Source of the DNA: Bacteroidota bacterium
GTDB taxonomy: Bacteria > Bacteroidota > Bacteroidia > Chitinophagales > Chitinophagaceae
Length of the DNA stretch: 64,000 nucleotides
Reading direction: 5' to 3'
Assembly: GCA_028875875.1 (NCBI GenBank)
Contig: JAGWUV010000012.1
Coordinates: 1-64,000, forward strand
Both the position numbers and the translations under genes were made by a program. A model generated the notes under the pieces. It ran no database searches, had not been told where the DNA came from, and saw nothing but the letters and a program-made list of their open reading frames with translations. Positions 8,089-18,725 of the stretch are shown in pieces; within the stretch, counting starts at the first letter, position 1; every line of letters begins with the position of its first letter.

Positions 8089-10281
8089 TTAGCGAGATTT
8101 TACCAGGATATTGGATCCTATTCTTTGCCCGTTACCATTAAATACTTCAACAAAGTAGGTTCCGGGAACTAAGTTCTGTGTGGCTATTGTTATAATAGCT
8201 TGGGTATTACTATTGGCTGCCTGTGTTTTTTCGAATAAGATTCTTCCGTTTCTGTCTGCTACTTTTACAAGAACCATTCCCAGTTGTGTTGTGGTAGTTT
8301 GTACATTGATTTGTGCAAAGCTTACAGCTGGATTGGGGTAGGTGCTAATATGCACATCTGTTGGTGTTGATGATGGATTGGTAGACATACTCCCCCTCAC
8401 CTGCTGGCCATTGATAAGCGATACTACTTTACTTACACTGACCTCACAGCCATGATCTGAGATTGCTTTTAACTTCACAACAGTAGACACAGCGTTGTTG
8501 GCAAATGCATGAGAAGGTGCTAAAAAGGAAGAAACCTGGCCATCCCCAAAATTCCATTCATAATGTATATTACCACTTGTTATAGAGGAATTGTTATTGA
8601 ATGAAAGCGTTATGCTGTTATCTGAGTAGCTGATCATTCTTGAAGAAAAGTCCGCTACAGGAGAAGGATTCACCACAAGGCTTTTCACCAGCGTATCTTT
8701 ACAACTATTATTAGTAGCACTTACAATTAATTGTATGGTATAAGTACCGGGTGTATTAAATGTTCTTGTTGGATTAACCTGTGTTGAAGTAATCCCTCCG
8801 CTCAAATCCCAATTATAATGCAAGCTGCTATTGGTGGAAGAAGATTCATTGGTAAATACAAAAGAGTTGTTTTTAAAACATTGAATAGAAGCAGGATTGA
8901 TTACAAAGGCTGCTTTGGCAGCATCAATGTTTACTACTTGTGTTGCTGAGTCTTTACAGCCATGATCAGAGGATACTATTAGCTTAACATTGTATTTTCC
9001 ATTGTTACTGTAGCTATAAGTAGGATTGTTATCTGTGCTGCTGTTCACACCTTCTCCAAACATCCACACGTAATTCATATTACCTGATGATATAGCCGAT
9101 TGGTTCGTAAACGCGAAAGCGTTATTTTTCAAGCATTGGCTATTGTTATTAACAGAGAACGCGGCTGTTGGTGAAGGATAAACTGTTAATGTTTTGTATA
9201 AAGTATCATTACAAACATCACCTGCCATCCTTACAACCAATCTAGCTGTATAAGTGCCGGGAGCTGCATATGTTCTTTCAGGATTGATTTCTGAAGATGT
9301 AGTTCCATCTCCAAGATCCCAGTTGAAGCTGTACGCTCCATGAGCTGAAGATTCATTGGTAAAGATGAAATGATTACCAGAAAAACATTGCAGGGATGTT
9401 GGGTTTACCACAAAGGCGGCTGTTGAACCAGAAACTTCTACTGTTTGATTGCTTGTGCTGCTGCAACCAGAACCTGCGCTAGAGGTTACCGTAAGTTTTA
9501 CGGCATACACGCCTGTTTGGTCAAATGTTTTCATGGGATTCGCATCTTCAGATGTAGTTCCATCTCCAAAATCCCAATGATAAGAAAGATTCCCATTACC
9601 GCTAGATGCATTGGTGAATATAAACTGGTTATTTTTTTTGCATTGTTGGGTTCCATTTACAGAAAAAGATGCTGTAGGAGGAACACAATCTGTATTATAA
9701 GCTGTTACTTTAGTGACGCTATCTGCACATCCAAAATCACTGGTTACCTTCAACTTAACAGTATAGTTTCCTGCACTCGCATAGGTTACTGTTGGGTTAA
9801 TCAAAGTAGAAGAAGTATTGTTTCCAAGATCCCAATAGTAATTCATTGATCCGCTTTGGATGGTAGAGGTACTGATGTAGGTAAAGCTTTGTCCATTCAA
9901 CGTGCCGCTAAGTGTTTTGAAGTCAACCTCAGGCACAGGCATTACATCAATGAACTTTTCAACAAATGAATAGTCGTTCCCATTTCTAACTTCCAGGTGG
10001 ATTCTAAAATTGCCTGCATAGCTGTAAGACTTTACCGGATTGGCATCCGTAGAAGAAGTGCCGTCACCAAAGTCCCAGAAATAAGTGATCCCAGTTCCTG
10101 TGCTGGATTGATTATTCAATGCAAAACTGTTCCCTTTCAAGCATTGTTTGCTCGCATTAATTGTAAATGAAGCTGTTAAAGTACCTGGATCATTCGAGGG
10201 ACTCGCTGAACATAATTTCCCGCTTACAAGTAACAAAAGCAGGGTTGATACTCTTAAGGTAAGGGTGTAAAAATTCTTCAT
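8089..10281 (-). CDS. secreted PKD-repeat protein with T9SS sorting domain
   Basis: 730 aa. After a signal peptide (first 26 residues) come seven PKD-type beta-sandwich repeats of about 80-90 residues, recognisable by the repeated WDFGDGT/WDLGDGTTS cores followed by NP-x-x-x-Y-x-x-x-G-x-Y-x-V-x-L. The last about 75 residues (STYPNPAVSFAQINV ... GTYFVEVFNGNGQRIGSNILVKS) are a type A T9SS C-terminal sorting domain. The protein should therefore cross the outer membrane by type IX secretion and stay on the surface or be released. PKD repeats mediate protein or carbohydrate contacts. No catalytic domain is present, so an adhesin or structural role is likely. Confidence 0.93.
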   Translation of the reverse strand: MKNFYTLTLRVSTLLLLLVSGKLCSASPSNDPGTLTASFTINASKQCLKGNSFALNNQSSTGTGITYFWDFGDGTSSTDANPVKSYSYAGNFRIHLEVRNGNDYSFVEKFIDVMPVPEVDFKTLSGTLNGQSFTYISTSTIQSGSMNYYWDLGNNTSSTLINPTVTYASAGNYTVKLKVTSDFGCADSVTKVTAYNTDCVPPTASFSVNGTQQCKKNNQFIFTNASSGNGNLSYHWDFGDGTTSEDANPMKTFDQTGVYAVKLTVTSSAGSGCSSTSNQTVEVSGSTAAFVVNPTSLQCFSGNHFIFTNESSAHGAYSFNWDLGDGTTSSEINPERTYAAPGTYTARLVVRMAGDVCNDTLYKTLTVYPSPTAAFSVNNNSQCLKNNAFAFTNQSAISSGNMNYVWMFGEGVNSSTDNNPTYSYSNNGKYNVKLIVSSDHGCKDSATQVVNIDAAKAAFVINPASIQCFKNNSFVFTNESSSTNSSLHYNWDLSGGITSTQVNPTRTFNTPGTYTIQLIVSATNNSCKDTLVKSLVVNPSPVADFSSRMISYSDNSITLSFNNNSSITSGNIHYEWNFGDGQVSSFLAPSHAFANNAVSTVVKLKAISDHGCEVSVSKVVSLINGQQVRGSMSTNPSSTPTDVHISTYPNPAVSFAQINVQTTTTQLGMVLVKVADRNGRILFEKTQAANSNTQAIITIATQNLVPGTYFVEVFNGNGQRIGSNILVKSR

Positions 10282-10699
10282 GAATCGGATATTTTGGATC
10301 GTAATGGTTTTAAAAAGGGATATTGGTAGAGACTGAAAACAAGTAGCTAACTGATTGATAATCAGTTATAAAGATTAACTTATTCTCCTTAAAAATTGAT
10401 TATTGAAACTGCTTAAACAGCTTTCGAAAGAATTACTCTTATGTATTTGAGCATCATTCAGTTGGCTCAAAAATTTAAGTACATAAACGTACTTTTCAGT
10501 GGCAGTGATGAAGTACATAGGATTGATTTTAAAAACTTAGGATAAATAAACTACATAGAGTAGTAAATTCACGACAAAGTAAATCATTTTTTAAATCAAA
10601 CCAAAGTTTTTTTAAAAATTTCGTTAAAATAAGTTAGAATAATAAAAAAAGCCTTTGGATGACCAAAGGCTTGCTCTTGAGATTTTTAGAATGATTTGC
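10282..10699. other. intergenic region upstream of the PKD gene
   Basis: About 420 AT-rich bases between the PKD gene start and the end of the TPR gene on the same strand. They contain the terminator at 10644-10670, and presumably the PKD promoter nearer 10282. No gene is seen. Confidence 0.6.
10644..10670 (-). terminator. terminator of the gyrA-TPR transcript
   Basis: GCCTTTGG / CCAAAGGC stem (10651-10658 with 10663-10670) followed on the minus strand by seven Ts, about 30 nt behind the TPR protein stop codon. Confidence 0.85.
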
Positions 10700-12067
10700 T
10701 TATTGATTATGCAACGAATCGTAGAGTTTATATTTAGCATCGTAAGCATCATATGCTTTAGGATCTTTTACTTTTACTTTATCTCTCTTGTATAGATAAA
10801 GGTTAGCTAAAAAATCAACGGTCTTGTTCGTAATATTTTTTTCACTTCCTGTTTTTTCAGTTTTGCTTTTCAAAGTACTGTAACATTTTTCCAACCATTC
10901 GATGGAGCTATCCGCCGCATCCAGCATGGGTTTTTCATTATCCTGGTTTATTTTCTTTAAAGCATCAACTTGTGGAGCTAATTGTGCAGTTAAAGCTGCT
11001 TTTTTCTTGGGATCCTTTATAGCTGCTTTCTGAGCATTTAGTTCCTGCAAAGCTTTAATATTAGCACGATTCCTATCATCCCATGTATTAAAATCATTAT
11101 AATACAAAACGCCTGCGTTAAATGCAGCAATGGCTACAGTTGTATCTTTTGTATAAGCCATTTTGAATGCTGTAATAGCTTTATCTTGGTAAACAGCTTG
11201 CTGTGCACTGTCTAATTTGTCTTTTTCTTCTTGTGGAATATGAGCAAACATGTCAGCAAAAGTGAGATAGCCTTTTGCGTTTAAAGTTCCGGCTGCATTT
11301 TGTTTGTCAAACAGGTCGGATTTTTCTTTGAGGGTAAAGTTTTTATTTACATAGTCTGTTTCATACTCATCCCAGTCCTCATTAGGATATACCTCTTTGG
11401 CTATTGCCAGGTATTTATCGAAAGCGGCTTTATCTTTTTTATTGGAGTTGGTGATCAGGATAAATTTATAAACATCTTCAAAGCCCTGGCCTTTTGCTTT
11501 AGCATCTGCAAGGCGGCTGTAATAATGATACGCTTCGTCCATTTTCTTAGAATTTTGCAAAGCATATGCTGTATAAAGAATAGCAGTAGTATCAAATGCA
11601 GCTTTGTTAGAAGCCCACTGGTGGGAGAAGATAATATCACTATATTCTACTGCAAATTTGAAATAATAAGCCGCGGAATCCCATTTCTTATTATTGAATT
11701 CATTTACGCCATATCCAAACGTAGTTTGATACACTGCAAAAGGAATGTCCTGGCCTCCATTGTCTTTAACCATCTTCATTTCCTTGTCCAGTTCCATGTA
11801 CTTTTTGAAAGCAGTATCCACAACAGTTTCAAGATTGCCATACTGATGCTTGGTCTTATCATCTTTGTACAAAGCAGAATAAACTTTAGCTTTCCAGTAC
11901 CAGGTCTCGGCTTTGCCCTGGGCCTTCGGATCAGCGGCTAATTTATCAATCTCCTTTTTGGCATTTTCGAACTGGTTCAGCATTACAGATGCCTGAACTT
12001 TTTTATAATCCTGTGCATGTGCCATTAGTCCTGTTCCCAGTATGGCTAAAAACAAAAGCTTCTTCAT
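10700..12067 (-). CDS. exported tetratricopeptide-repeat-like protein
   Basis: 455 aa with a signal peptide (MKKLLFLAILGTGLMAHAQ) and a helical, Lys/Ala/Asp-rich body. TPR-like patterns recur, for example AETWYWKAKVYSALYKD, WDSAAYYFKFAVEY and AFNAGVLYYNDF. No catalytic motif is visible. It starts 14 nt behind gyrA and shares its transcript and terminator; linkage of a periplasmic TPR protein with gyrA recurs in related genomes as I recall. The function is unknown; a scaffold role in the periplasm is inference. Confidence 0.8.
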   Translation of the reverse strand: MKKLLFLAILGTGLMAHAQDYKKVQASVMLNQFENAKKEIDKLAADPKAQGKAETWYWKAKVYSALYKDDKTKHQYGNLETVVDTAFKKYMELDKEMKMVKDNGGQDIPFAVYQTTFGYGVNEFNNKKWDSAAYYFKFAVEYSDIIFSHQWASNKAAFDTTAILYTAYALQNSKKMDEAYHYYSRLADAKAKGQGFEDVYKFILITNSNKKDKAAFDKYLAIAKEVYPNEDWDEYETDYVNKNFTLKEKSDLFDKQNAAGTLNAKGYLTFADMFAHIPQEEKDKLDSAQQAVYQDKAITAFKMAYTKDTTVAIAAFNAGVLYYNDFNTWDDRNRANIKALQELNAQKAAIKDPKKKAALTAQLAPQVDALKKINQDNEKPMLDAADSSIEWLEKCYSTLKSKTEKTGSEKNITNKTVDFLANLYLYKRDKVKVKDPKAYDAYDAKYKLYDSLHNQ

Positions 12068-12081
12068 AAAGAGAAATTTAA

Positions 12082-14778
12082 TTATTGATTTTCTGTGTTT
12101 GAATTTATGTTTCCTGAATCGTTAGTGTTTTCTCCATCACCTTCGGGGATATCATTGCTGCCCTCTACCTGCTCTGCTGAAATTTCTTCTTCCACCTGTT
12201 CTTCAATTTTTGAAATTGCGGCGATCTCGTCTCCTTCGTCCAGCCTGATCAGTATAACACCCTGTGTTGCCCTTCCTGCTTCTTTAATAGTAGCTACTGA
12301 AGTTCTAAGAGTGATTCCCGATTTACAGGTAATGATAAGGTCTTCTTTTTCTGTAACATCCAAAATGCCTACTAATCCACCTGTTTTCTCAGTTACATTG
12401 ATTGTTTTAACTCCTTTACCGCCGCGGTTAGTGATGCGGTACACATCCTCTCCATCAGCATCTATAACTTTAGTTCTTTTCCCAAATCCTTTCTCACTTA
12501 CAACAAGAACGGTTTTGGTACTCATTTCTTCTTTATTCAGGCATATCATACCCACTACTTCATCTTTCTCATCATCTACTTCAATACCGGTTACACCAAT
12601 AGCGCCACGACCTGTAGGTCTTGCTTTTTCTTCAGGGAAACGAATGGCCCTTCCGCTCTTAACAGCCATCATAATTTCACTGTTTCCATCTGTCATCTTT
12701 GCCACCAACAATTCATCTCCTTCCACGATCGTAATAGCATTTACACCATTTGCACGTGGGCGGGAAAAATCTTCTAGCGATGTTTTCTTGATGACTCCTT
12801 TTTTAGTACAAAGAACAATATAATGACTTTGAACGTATTCTTTATCGGCCAGGTTCCGCACATCAATGATGGCTCTTACTTTATCATCGCCGGGTAATTG
12901 AATTAAGTTTTGAATGGCCCTGCCTTTACCCTGTTTCTCACCTTCGGGAATTTCATACACTTTCAGCCAATAACATCTTCCCTTTTCTGTGAAGAATAAC
13001 ATAGTGTCGTGGGTAGACGCAACGAATAAATGTTCTACATAATCTTCCTCTCTCGTTTTGCTTCCAATGGCACCACGACCACCACGGCGCTGTTGCCTGT
13101 ATTCTGTTGCTGATGTTCTTTTAATGTATCCCAAATGTGAGATAGTGATCACAACATCTTCTTCTTCAATAAGATCTTCAATACTTATTTCATCTGCCAG
13201 GTATTGAATTTCACTCTTTCTGGCATCGCCAAATTTCTCTTTTACTTCGATCAATTCTTTTTTAATCAGGTCATATCGAAGGTCTTCACTGGCCAATAGA
13301 TCTTTCAATCTCGCAATGGTAACCATCAATTCATTGAACTCTTCAATAATCTTCTCACGTTCCATGCCGGTAAGGCGTTGTAAACGTAATTCGAGAATGG
13401 CCTGTGCCTGTTTTTCAGACAAGCCTATGCCCTGTTGGTAATGTGTGGCAGCCAATTCATTAAATAAAGATGCCGGAAGGAACCAATTATCTGTAACACT
13501 TTTTTCAATCAACGCTTTCTTGGCTTCATCGGGTGTAGCACTGTTCCTGATGATATCAATAGCCGCATCCAAATGATCTTTGTCTGCAATTACCTTTAAA
13601 TAACCTTCCAACAAGTGTGCTCTTTCCTCAGCCTTCCGTAATTCGTACTGCGTACGCCTGATCACCACATCCATTCTAAATTCAATGAACTCACTGATCA
13701 GGTCTTTCAGATTCAGAATTTTAGGCCTTCCCTTACTCAGAGCAACGTTGTTAATACCGTAACTGGTTTGTAATTCAGTGTATTTGAATAATTGATTAAC
13801 CACTACTTGTGCCACTGCGTCACGCTTCAGATCTAAAACAATCCTTGTACCCTCCCGTTTGTTACTTTCGTTATTAACGTGAGCAATTCCTTCAATTGTT
13901 TTATCGTTCACCAACTGGCCGATACGGTCGGTTAAAGTATCACGGTTTACCTGGTAAGGCACTTCAGTAATGATCACTTGCTCTCTTCCGCTGGCCTTGG
14001 TATCAATGTGATATTTTCCACGCACCACCACCCGGCCTCTACCGGTAAGCAATCCCTGCCTTACGCCTTCCATACCAAAAATGATACCACCTGTAGGAAA
14101 ATCTGGCGCCTTTACATATTTCATCAAATCTTCAATACTAATCTCTTTATTGTCTATGTAAGCAATGCAGCCATCTATCACCTCTCCCAGGTTATGCGGC
14201 ATCATGTTAGTGGCCATACCCACAGCAATACCGCTGGAGCCATTCACTAATAACTGTGGAATTCGCGTTGGCAGAACTGTAGGTTCTTTTAAACTATCAT
14301 CAAAGTTTAGTTGAAAATCTACTGTCTCCTTCTCTATATCTTCAAGCATTGCTTCTGCAAAGCGCTGTAAACGTACCTCGGTATAACGCATGGCCGCAGG
14401 AGGATCACCATCCTGGTTACCGAAGTTACCCTGGCCATCTACCAGCGTATTGCGCATCGTCCATTCCTGGGCCATACGTACCAGCGTATCATAAATGGCA
14501 CTATCTCCGTGAGGATGGTATTTACCCATAACCTCACCCACAATACGGGCAGATTTTTTGTAGGGTTTGTTATATGTGTTCCCCAATTCATGCATTGCAT
14601 ACAAAACGCGGCGGTGAACGGGTTTGAAGCCATCTCTTACATCAGGAAGGGCACGACCTACGATAACCGACATCGAATAATCGATATAAGCGGTTTTCAT
14701 TTGCTCTTCAATATTTACCTGAATAATACGGTCGTTATCGTTGGTTTGTTCGGGCAGTAGATTGTTGTTTTCTTCCAT
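12082..14778 (-). CDS. gyrA: DNA gyrase subunit A
   Basis: 898 aa type IIA topoisomerase A subunit, which breaks and rejoins DNA during ATP-driven negative supercoiling with GyrB. The N-terminus carries the winged-helix breakage-reunion domain ([24 protein letters not shown]). Arg131-Tyr132 in AAMRYTE is the catalytic pair. The quinolone region reads [10 protein letters not shown] with Ser93 and Asp97, the susceptible-type residues. The C-terminal half is the six-bladed beta-pinwheel, with the GyrA-box QRRGGRG separating gyrase from topoisomerase IV. An acidic tail ends the protein. gyrB is not in the window. Confidence 0.97.
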   Translation of the reverse strand: MEENNNLLPEQTNDNDRIIQVNIEEQMKTAYIDYSMSVIVGRALPDVRDGFKPVHRRVLYAMHELGNTYNKPYKKSARIVGEVMGKYHPHGDSAIYDTLVRMAQEWTMRNTLVDGQGNFGNQDGDPPAAMRYTEVRLQRFAEAMLEDIEKETVDFQLNFDDSLKEPTVLPTRIPQLLVNGSSGIAVGMATNMMPHNLGEVIDGCIAYIDNKEISIEDLMKYVKAPDFPTGGIIFGMEGVRQGLLTGRGRVVVRGKYHIDTKASGREQVIITEVPYQVNRDTLTDRIGQLVNDKTIEGIAHVNNESNKREGTRIVLDLKRDAVAQVVVNQLFKYTELQTSYGINNVALSKGRPKILNLKDLISEFIEFRMDVVIRRTQYELRKAEERAHLLEGYLKVIADKDHLDAAIDIIRNSATPDEAKKALIEKSVTDNWFLPASLFNELAATHYQQGIGLSEKQAQAILELRLQRLTGMEREKIIEEFNELMVTIARLKDLLASEDLRYDLIKKELIEVKEKFGDARKSEIQYLADEISIEDLIEEEDVVITISHLGYIKRTSATEYRQQRRGGRGAIGSKTREEDYVEHLFVASTHDTMLFFTEKGRCYWLKVYEIPEGEKQGKGRAIQNLIQLPGDDKVRAIIDVRNLADKEYVQSHYIVLCTKKGVIKKTSLEDFSRPRANGVNAITIVEGDELLVAKMTDGNSEIMMAVKSGRAIRFPEEKARPTGRGAIGVTGIEVDDEKDEVVGMICLNKEEMSTKTVLVVSEKGFGKRTKVIDADGEDVYRITNRGGKGVKTINVTEKTGGLVGILDVTEKEDLIITCKSGITLRTSVATIKEAGRATQGVILIRLDEGDEIAAISKIEEQVEEEISAEQVEGSNDIPEGDGENTNDSGNINSNTENQ

Positions 14779-14984
14779 CTAAATGATCCTGTTTTAAGAA
14801 AGTATTTTTGTGGTTGGCGAAGATAATTTTTAGTAGCCGAATAACCTTGAAATGACGTTCATTTTTCGTGCCTTTTATCCACATTTTACAAGTATTTGAG
14901 AAGAATTTAACTGAAACAAAAAAGAATGTTTTTCCGTGCAATTTTTTGTAAAGCTGCAAACGGGCAACCCTCTTCCGTTTGAGT

Positions 14985-14992
14985 TATATTTG
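14985..14992 (+). promoter_or_regulatory. candidate -7 box of the saccharopine dehydrogenase-like gene
   Basis: TATATTTG fits the Bacteroidota -7 consensus TAnnTTTG and ends 4 nt before the ATG, which would give a nearly leaderless mRNA. No good TTG is found at the -33 position, so this is tentative. Confidence 0.35.
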
Positions 14993-14996
14993 GTAG

Positions 14997-16490
14997 ATGA
15001 AAAACATATTGTTACTGGGAGCCGGGAAATCAGCTACCGTACTGATAGATTACCTGAAAGATTTAATAACAAAAAGGCATTGGACGCTTACTGTGGCTGA
15101 TGCCAACCTTTCTATGGCCCAGGCAAAAGTGGGTACACTTCCTCATGCTCAGGCTGTGCAGTTTGTAGCAGAGGAAACAGAAAAAAGGCAGGCACTGATT
15201 AAAAAAGCTGATATAGTAATTTCCATGCTTCCTCCTGCTTTACATTATATGGTTGCGTTGGATTGTATCCACTTCAAAAAAAACTTACTTACGGCATCTT
15301 ATACAGACGAAACGATCAAGAAACATGCTACGGAAATAAAAGAGAAGGAACTTTTGTTTTTGTATGAAATGGGATTAGATCCGGGCATCGATCACATGAG
15401 TGCCATGCAGTTGATACACCGGATAAAGCGGGAAGGCGGCATGATCACTTCTTTTGCATCGCATTGCGGTGGACTTATTGCTCCTGAAAGCGATGACAAT
15501 CCCTGGCATTATAAGATCAGCTGGAATCCTAAAAACATTATACTGGCCGGCAAAGCCGGGGCTGTTTATAAAAAAAATGGAGCCATTGTTAAAGTACCGT
15601 ACGAGTCACTTTTCAATGCTAACAATCTTGTACAAACCAATGATGGTGAACTTTATGCCTTCTACCCCAACAGGGATTCTTTGCAGTATATGCCACTTTA
15701 CGGGTTGGATGATACTAACAGTTTTATGAGAACCACTTTACGGCATCCTGACTTTAGTTTTGGCTGGAAAAACATTGTGGATTTGCATTTAACGAATGAA
15801 GCTAAAGTGTATCAAACTGATGGAATGAGCATTGCAGATTTCTTCAAGTTACATTTTAAAAAATATGGCTTTGAGGATTGGCTTAACCAGATGTTGCTGA
15901 GCAGATTATCATTTGCTAAGGAAATGATGGAGAAATTAGCGGCGTTAATTAATGCTGAAGATGAAGCCGGGGATGCAATGGATAAGGAAATGATGATGGT
16001 GGATGAAGAAGGAAAATTAAACAACGTACACATTGATGATGTGAAAAACAAGGCAGCTGAAACTGCTGCATACCAAATGCATGAAGCTAATTTAGGGTTG
16101 AAACAATTGTTCTTCCTGGGTATGAATGATGATACACTTATCAATAAAGGCTTATGCAGTGCGGCTGATGTGTTGCAATTCATCCTTGAAAATAAACTGG
16201 CATTGCAACCTGGAGATAAAGACATGATCGTTATGCTGCATGAGATAGTTTATGAATTAGACGGCGATGAAAAGAAGGTAAGCAGCCTTCTGAAGCTAAT
16301 TGGTGAAAATGATATTAGAACAGCTATGGCTACAACAGTAGGCTTACCGTTGGGTATTGCCGCTAAATTGATCTTGGAGAATGAGATTCATGAAAAAGGA
16401 TTACTCATCCCCACACTACCGTCAATTTACGAACCCGTTTTGAAGGAATTGACGCAACATGGTATCCAATTCAAGGAATCAAATACATAA
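14997..16490 (+). CDS. saccharopine dehydrogenase-like NAD(P)-dependent oxidoreductase
   Basis: 497 aa. The Rossmann N-terminus begins at once (NILLLGAGKSATVLIDYL). The catalytic/C-terminal region contains LYEMGLDPGIDHMSAM and FASHCGGLIAPESDDNPWHYKISWNP, which match the glutamate-forming saccharopine reductase (Lys9) group. Eukaryotic Lys9 acts in lysine synthesis, while bacterial homologues are usually tied to lysine or carbon metabolism of uncertain direction. It is monocistronic, convergent with the DUF1080 gene and followed by a strong shared terminator. The substrate cannot be fixed from sequence alone. Confidence 0.88.
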   Translation: MKNILLLGAGKSATVLIDYLKDLITKRHWTLTVADANLSMAQAKVGTLPHAQAVQFVAEETEKRQALIKKADIVISMLPPALHYMVALDCIHFKKNLLTASYTDETIKKHATEIKEKELLFLYEMGLDPGIDHMSAMQLIHRIKREGGMITSFASHCGGLIAPESDDNPWHYKISWNPKNIILAGKAGAVYKKNGAIVKVPYESLFNANNLVQTNDGELYAFYPNRDSLQYMPLYGLDDTNSFMRTTLRHPDFSFGWKNIVDLHLTNEAKVYQTDGMSIADFFKLHFKKYGFEDWLNQMLLSRLSFAKEMMEKLAALINAEDEAGDAMDKEMMMVDEEGKLNNVHIDDVKNKAAETAAYQMHEANLGLKQLFFLGMNDDTLINKGLCSAADVLQFILENKLALQPGDKDMIVMLHEIVYELDGDEKKVSSLLKLIGENDIRTAMATTVGLPLGIAAKLILENEIHEKGLLIPTLPSIYEPVLKELTQHGIQFKESNT

Positions 16491-16521
16491 AGAAAGCCCG
16501 CTTGAAAGCGGGCTTTCTTTA
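16491..16521. terminator. bidirectional terminator
   Basis: A 12-bp perfect stem (16491-16502 with 16507-16518, arm AGAAAGCCCGCT) with a 4-nt loop lies just behind the stop codon of the saccharopine dehydrogenase-like gene and just behind the convergent DUF1080 gene. Confidence 0.85.
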
Positions 16522-16537
16522 TGTTAGTTTCTTATTG

Positions 16538-17332
16538 TTACAGTTCTCTTACCCAAATATTTCTGAAACTGATAGGTTCACTTTTATCACCATGGGCCTG
16601 CAGTTTAATGGGGCAAGCTCCATGTTTATGATATTCCGGGGTTCCGATCCATCTTGTTTCGCCTTTCAATTCCGTATTGTTTTGTACAAGGATGCCATTT
16701 TGAAAAACGGTTACTCTAGCCGGGCTTTTCAAGCTACCATCTTCATTAAAACGTGGAGCCGTCCAGATAATATCGTAGCTCTGCCATTCACCTGCTTTAC
16801 GGCAGGCATTCACCAATGGAGGAAATTGTTTATACACACTACCACACTGGCCGTTTACATATGTTTTATTAGTGTAGTTGTCCAATATCTGAATTTCATA
16901 ACCGGCATCTCCGGAACCTGTAGAAGCTAAGAACAAACCACTGTTACCCCTTGCCTGTCCTTCTCCGGTAATGGTTGCAGGTATTTTGAATTCGAGGTGA
17001 AGCTGATAATCGGTAAAGCTTTTTTTGGTTTGAATATTACCTGCATTCTTATTCACCATCATAGAACCATCTTTATTGATGATCCATGTGGCCATTTGAT
17101 CAGGATGACTCGTAAGTACCCATTCATTTAAACTTTTCCCGTTAAATAAAACATAAGCATCAGCTGGTGGCTCGCTGGTTTTAACAGCAGCATCTACTTT
17201 TTTAGGAACAGGGCTCCACACCTCTGTTTTAGCAGCCTGTTGTTCGGGGGTTTCTGTTGACTGCTTTTCCTGTGCAGCTAACAGGCCAACACAAAAGAAG
17301 GAAGCGATACTTACAAACATTTTCTTTTTCAT
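16538..17332 (-). CDS. DUF1080 (3-keto-disaccharide hydrolase-like) secreted protein
   Basis: 264 aa with a signal peptide (MKKKMFVSIASFFCVGLLAAQ) and a DUF1080 lectin-like jelly roll from about residue 58: YVLFNGKSLNEWV, DYQLHLEFKIP, GNSGLFLAS and the final ISFRNIWVREL are family landmarks. The family includes secreted sugar hydrolases, some acting on 3-keto-glycosides. It lies 22 nt behind a Gfo/Idh/MocA oxidoreductase with a Tat signal. That pairing fits a 3-keto-sugar route in which one enzyme oxidises and the other cleaves, but the substrate is unknown. Confidence 0.9.
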   Translation of the reverse strand: MKKKMFVSIASFFCVGLLAAQEKQSTETPEQQAAKTEVWSPVPKKVDAAVKTSEPPADAYVLFNGKSLNEWVLTSHPDQMATWIINKDGSMMVNKNAGNIQTKKSFTDYQLHLEFKIPATITGEGQARGNSGLFLASTGSGDAGYEIQILDNYTNKTYVNGQCGSVYKQFPPLVNACRKAGEWQSYDIIWTAPRFNEDGSLKSPARVTVFQNGILVQNNTELKGETRWIGTPEYHKHGACPIKLQAHGDKSEPISFRNIWVREL

Positions 17333-17354
17333 AGCAAACTATATTTATTGAAGG

Positions 17355-18686
17355 TTATACTTGTGGCAAACTGTATCCGTTATGGTATTGTTTGGTAAAA
17401 TATTCTTTATTAATGGCATTGTCTGTAAACTTTTGCTGAGTCGGATCCCATGCAACACGTTGTCCGCTTCTGAAACTGATATTACCCATTTGTGCAACCG
17501 TTGCTACATGAGCTGCGTCTTGTATCGAGCAATGTAAATCTTCTTTCCGGCCGCTACGTATTACTTCTACAAAATTTTTCATATGCAGTTCCAGACCATT
17601 ATCCATCACTTTTTCAAAAGGCTTGGCTACTTTGTGAGCACTTTGTCTTTCCTCCAGCACTTCCCATCCACCCCGGTATAAAACGAGTGTACCGTTATTG
17701 CCGATGAATGCAATACCATGATCTTTTCCGTAAGAACCATTATCAATACCCATAGCATGATCCCATACCAGGTTGAATTTATCGAATTCGTATAAAGCTG
17801 TTAATGTATCAGGTGTTTCCTGTGCAAGATCTGGATAGGCAAATTTACCACCTAATGCAGCTACTGTTTTAGGAACGGAAGCATTCATACCCAATAAGGC
17901 ATAATCTAATAAATGTACGCCCCAGTCTGTCATCAACCCGCCGGCGTAATCCCAGAACCAGCGGAAATCAAAGTGAAAACGACTTGGATTGAATGCTCGT
18001 GTTGGTGCTGGGCCCAGCCATTGTTTATAATCTACGCCAGCGGGAGCCGGACGATCAGGCACAACTGGCTGTGGTTTCATCCAGCCCTGGTAACACCATA
18101 CTTTTACAGTTCTTATGTTACCCAACGCTCCTGTGTTTATGAAATCAACTGCATTTTTAAAATGTTGCTGGCTACGTTGCCATTGGCCCACCTGAACAGT
18201 TCTGTTATATCTTTTCTGAGCAGCTACCATCAGGTTACATTCGCCGATGCTGTTGCCACATGGTTTTTCAACATATACATCTTTTCCTGCCTCACAGGCA
18301 TGTATCATTTGCAACGCATGCCAATGATCCGGTGTACCGATGATCACAGCATCAATATTTTTATTCTCAAGTATTTTCCTATAGTCATCATATGTTTTAA
18401 CTTTTGCAGGATCGACATTCTTACCCGGAAGCTCTTTCATTCGCTTAGCCAGCACATTACTGTCAATATCACACAAACCCACAAGGTTGATACCTGGTTG
18501 TTTAATAAGGGCACTTGTATCACTCCACCCCATTCCATTAATTCCGATGGCTGCCACATTCAATTGGTCAGAAGGAGATATTTTTTTTATAACAGATGCT
18601 ATTGCTTTTTGCTGTAATGAGGAAGCTAATACCGTTCCCGCTAGCGCAAATGAAGTTTGCTGAAGAAACTTTCGGCGTGAATTCAT
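17355..18686 (-). CDS. Gfo/Idh/MocA family oxidoreductase with Tat signal
   Basis: 443 aa. A twin-arginine signal (NSRRKFLQQTSFALAGTVLASS) precedes an NAD(P)-binding Rossmann domain (VAAIGINGMGW, VDAVIIGTPDHWHALQ) with the family's catalytic-region motif VEKPCGNS. The C-terminal alpha/beta domain has DYAGGLMTDWGVHLLDYAL, typical of Bacteroidota glycoside-oxidising members. Tat export fits a cofactor-loaded enzyme folded in the cytoplasm. It leads the DUF1080 gene and starts 39 nt behind rnr, so it may be the tail of the long lpxK-rnr transcript. Confidence 0.92.
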   Translation of the reverse strand: MNSRRKFLQQTSFALAGTVLASSLQQKAIASVIKKISPSDQLNVAAIGINGMGWSDTSALIKQPGINLVGLCDIDSNVLAKRMKELPGKNVDPAKVKTYDDYRKILENKNIDAVIIGTPDHWHALQMIHACEAGKDVYVEKPCGNSIGECNLMVAAQKRYNRTVQVGQWQRSQQHFKNAVDFINTGALGNIRTVKVWCYQGWMKPQPVVPDRPAPAGVDYKQWLGPAPTRAFNPSRFHFDFRWFWDYAGGLMTDWGVHLLDYALLGMNASVPKTVAALGGKFAYPDLAQETPDTLTALYEFDKFNLVWDHAMGIDNGSYGKDHGIAFIGNNGTLVLYRGGWEVLEERQSAHKVAKPFEKVMDNGLELHMKNFVEVIRSGRKEDLHCSIQDAAHVATVAQMGNISFRSGQRVAWDPTQQKFTDNAINKEYFTKQYHNGYSLPQV

Positions 18687-18725
18687 AATAACAAGCTTTT
18701 TCGTGAAAATAACGAAATATATTTT

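Noticed and set aside
9445-9849. A 134-codon plus-strand frame inside the PKD gene
   Set aside because: Shadow of the repeated PKD coding strand; the repeats give long antisense frames.
11300-11941. A 213-codon plus-strand frame antisense to the TPR gene
   Set aside because: Hydrophobic, low-complexity shadow of a Lys-rich coding strand; the TPR protein with signal peptide is the real gene.
12095-12823. A 242-codon plus-strand frame antisense to gyrA
   Set aside because: It mirrors the codon pattern of gyrA, is Ser/Pro-rich without any family and has no support.
17913-18617. A 234-codon plus-strand frame antisense to the Gfo/Idh/MocA gene
   Set aside because: Cys/His/Tyr-rich shadow frame; the minus-strand gene has all family motifs.
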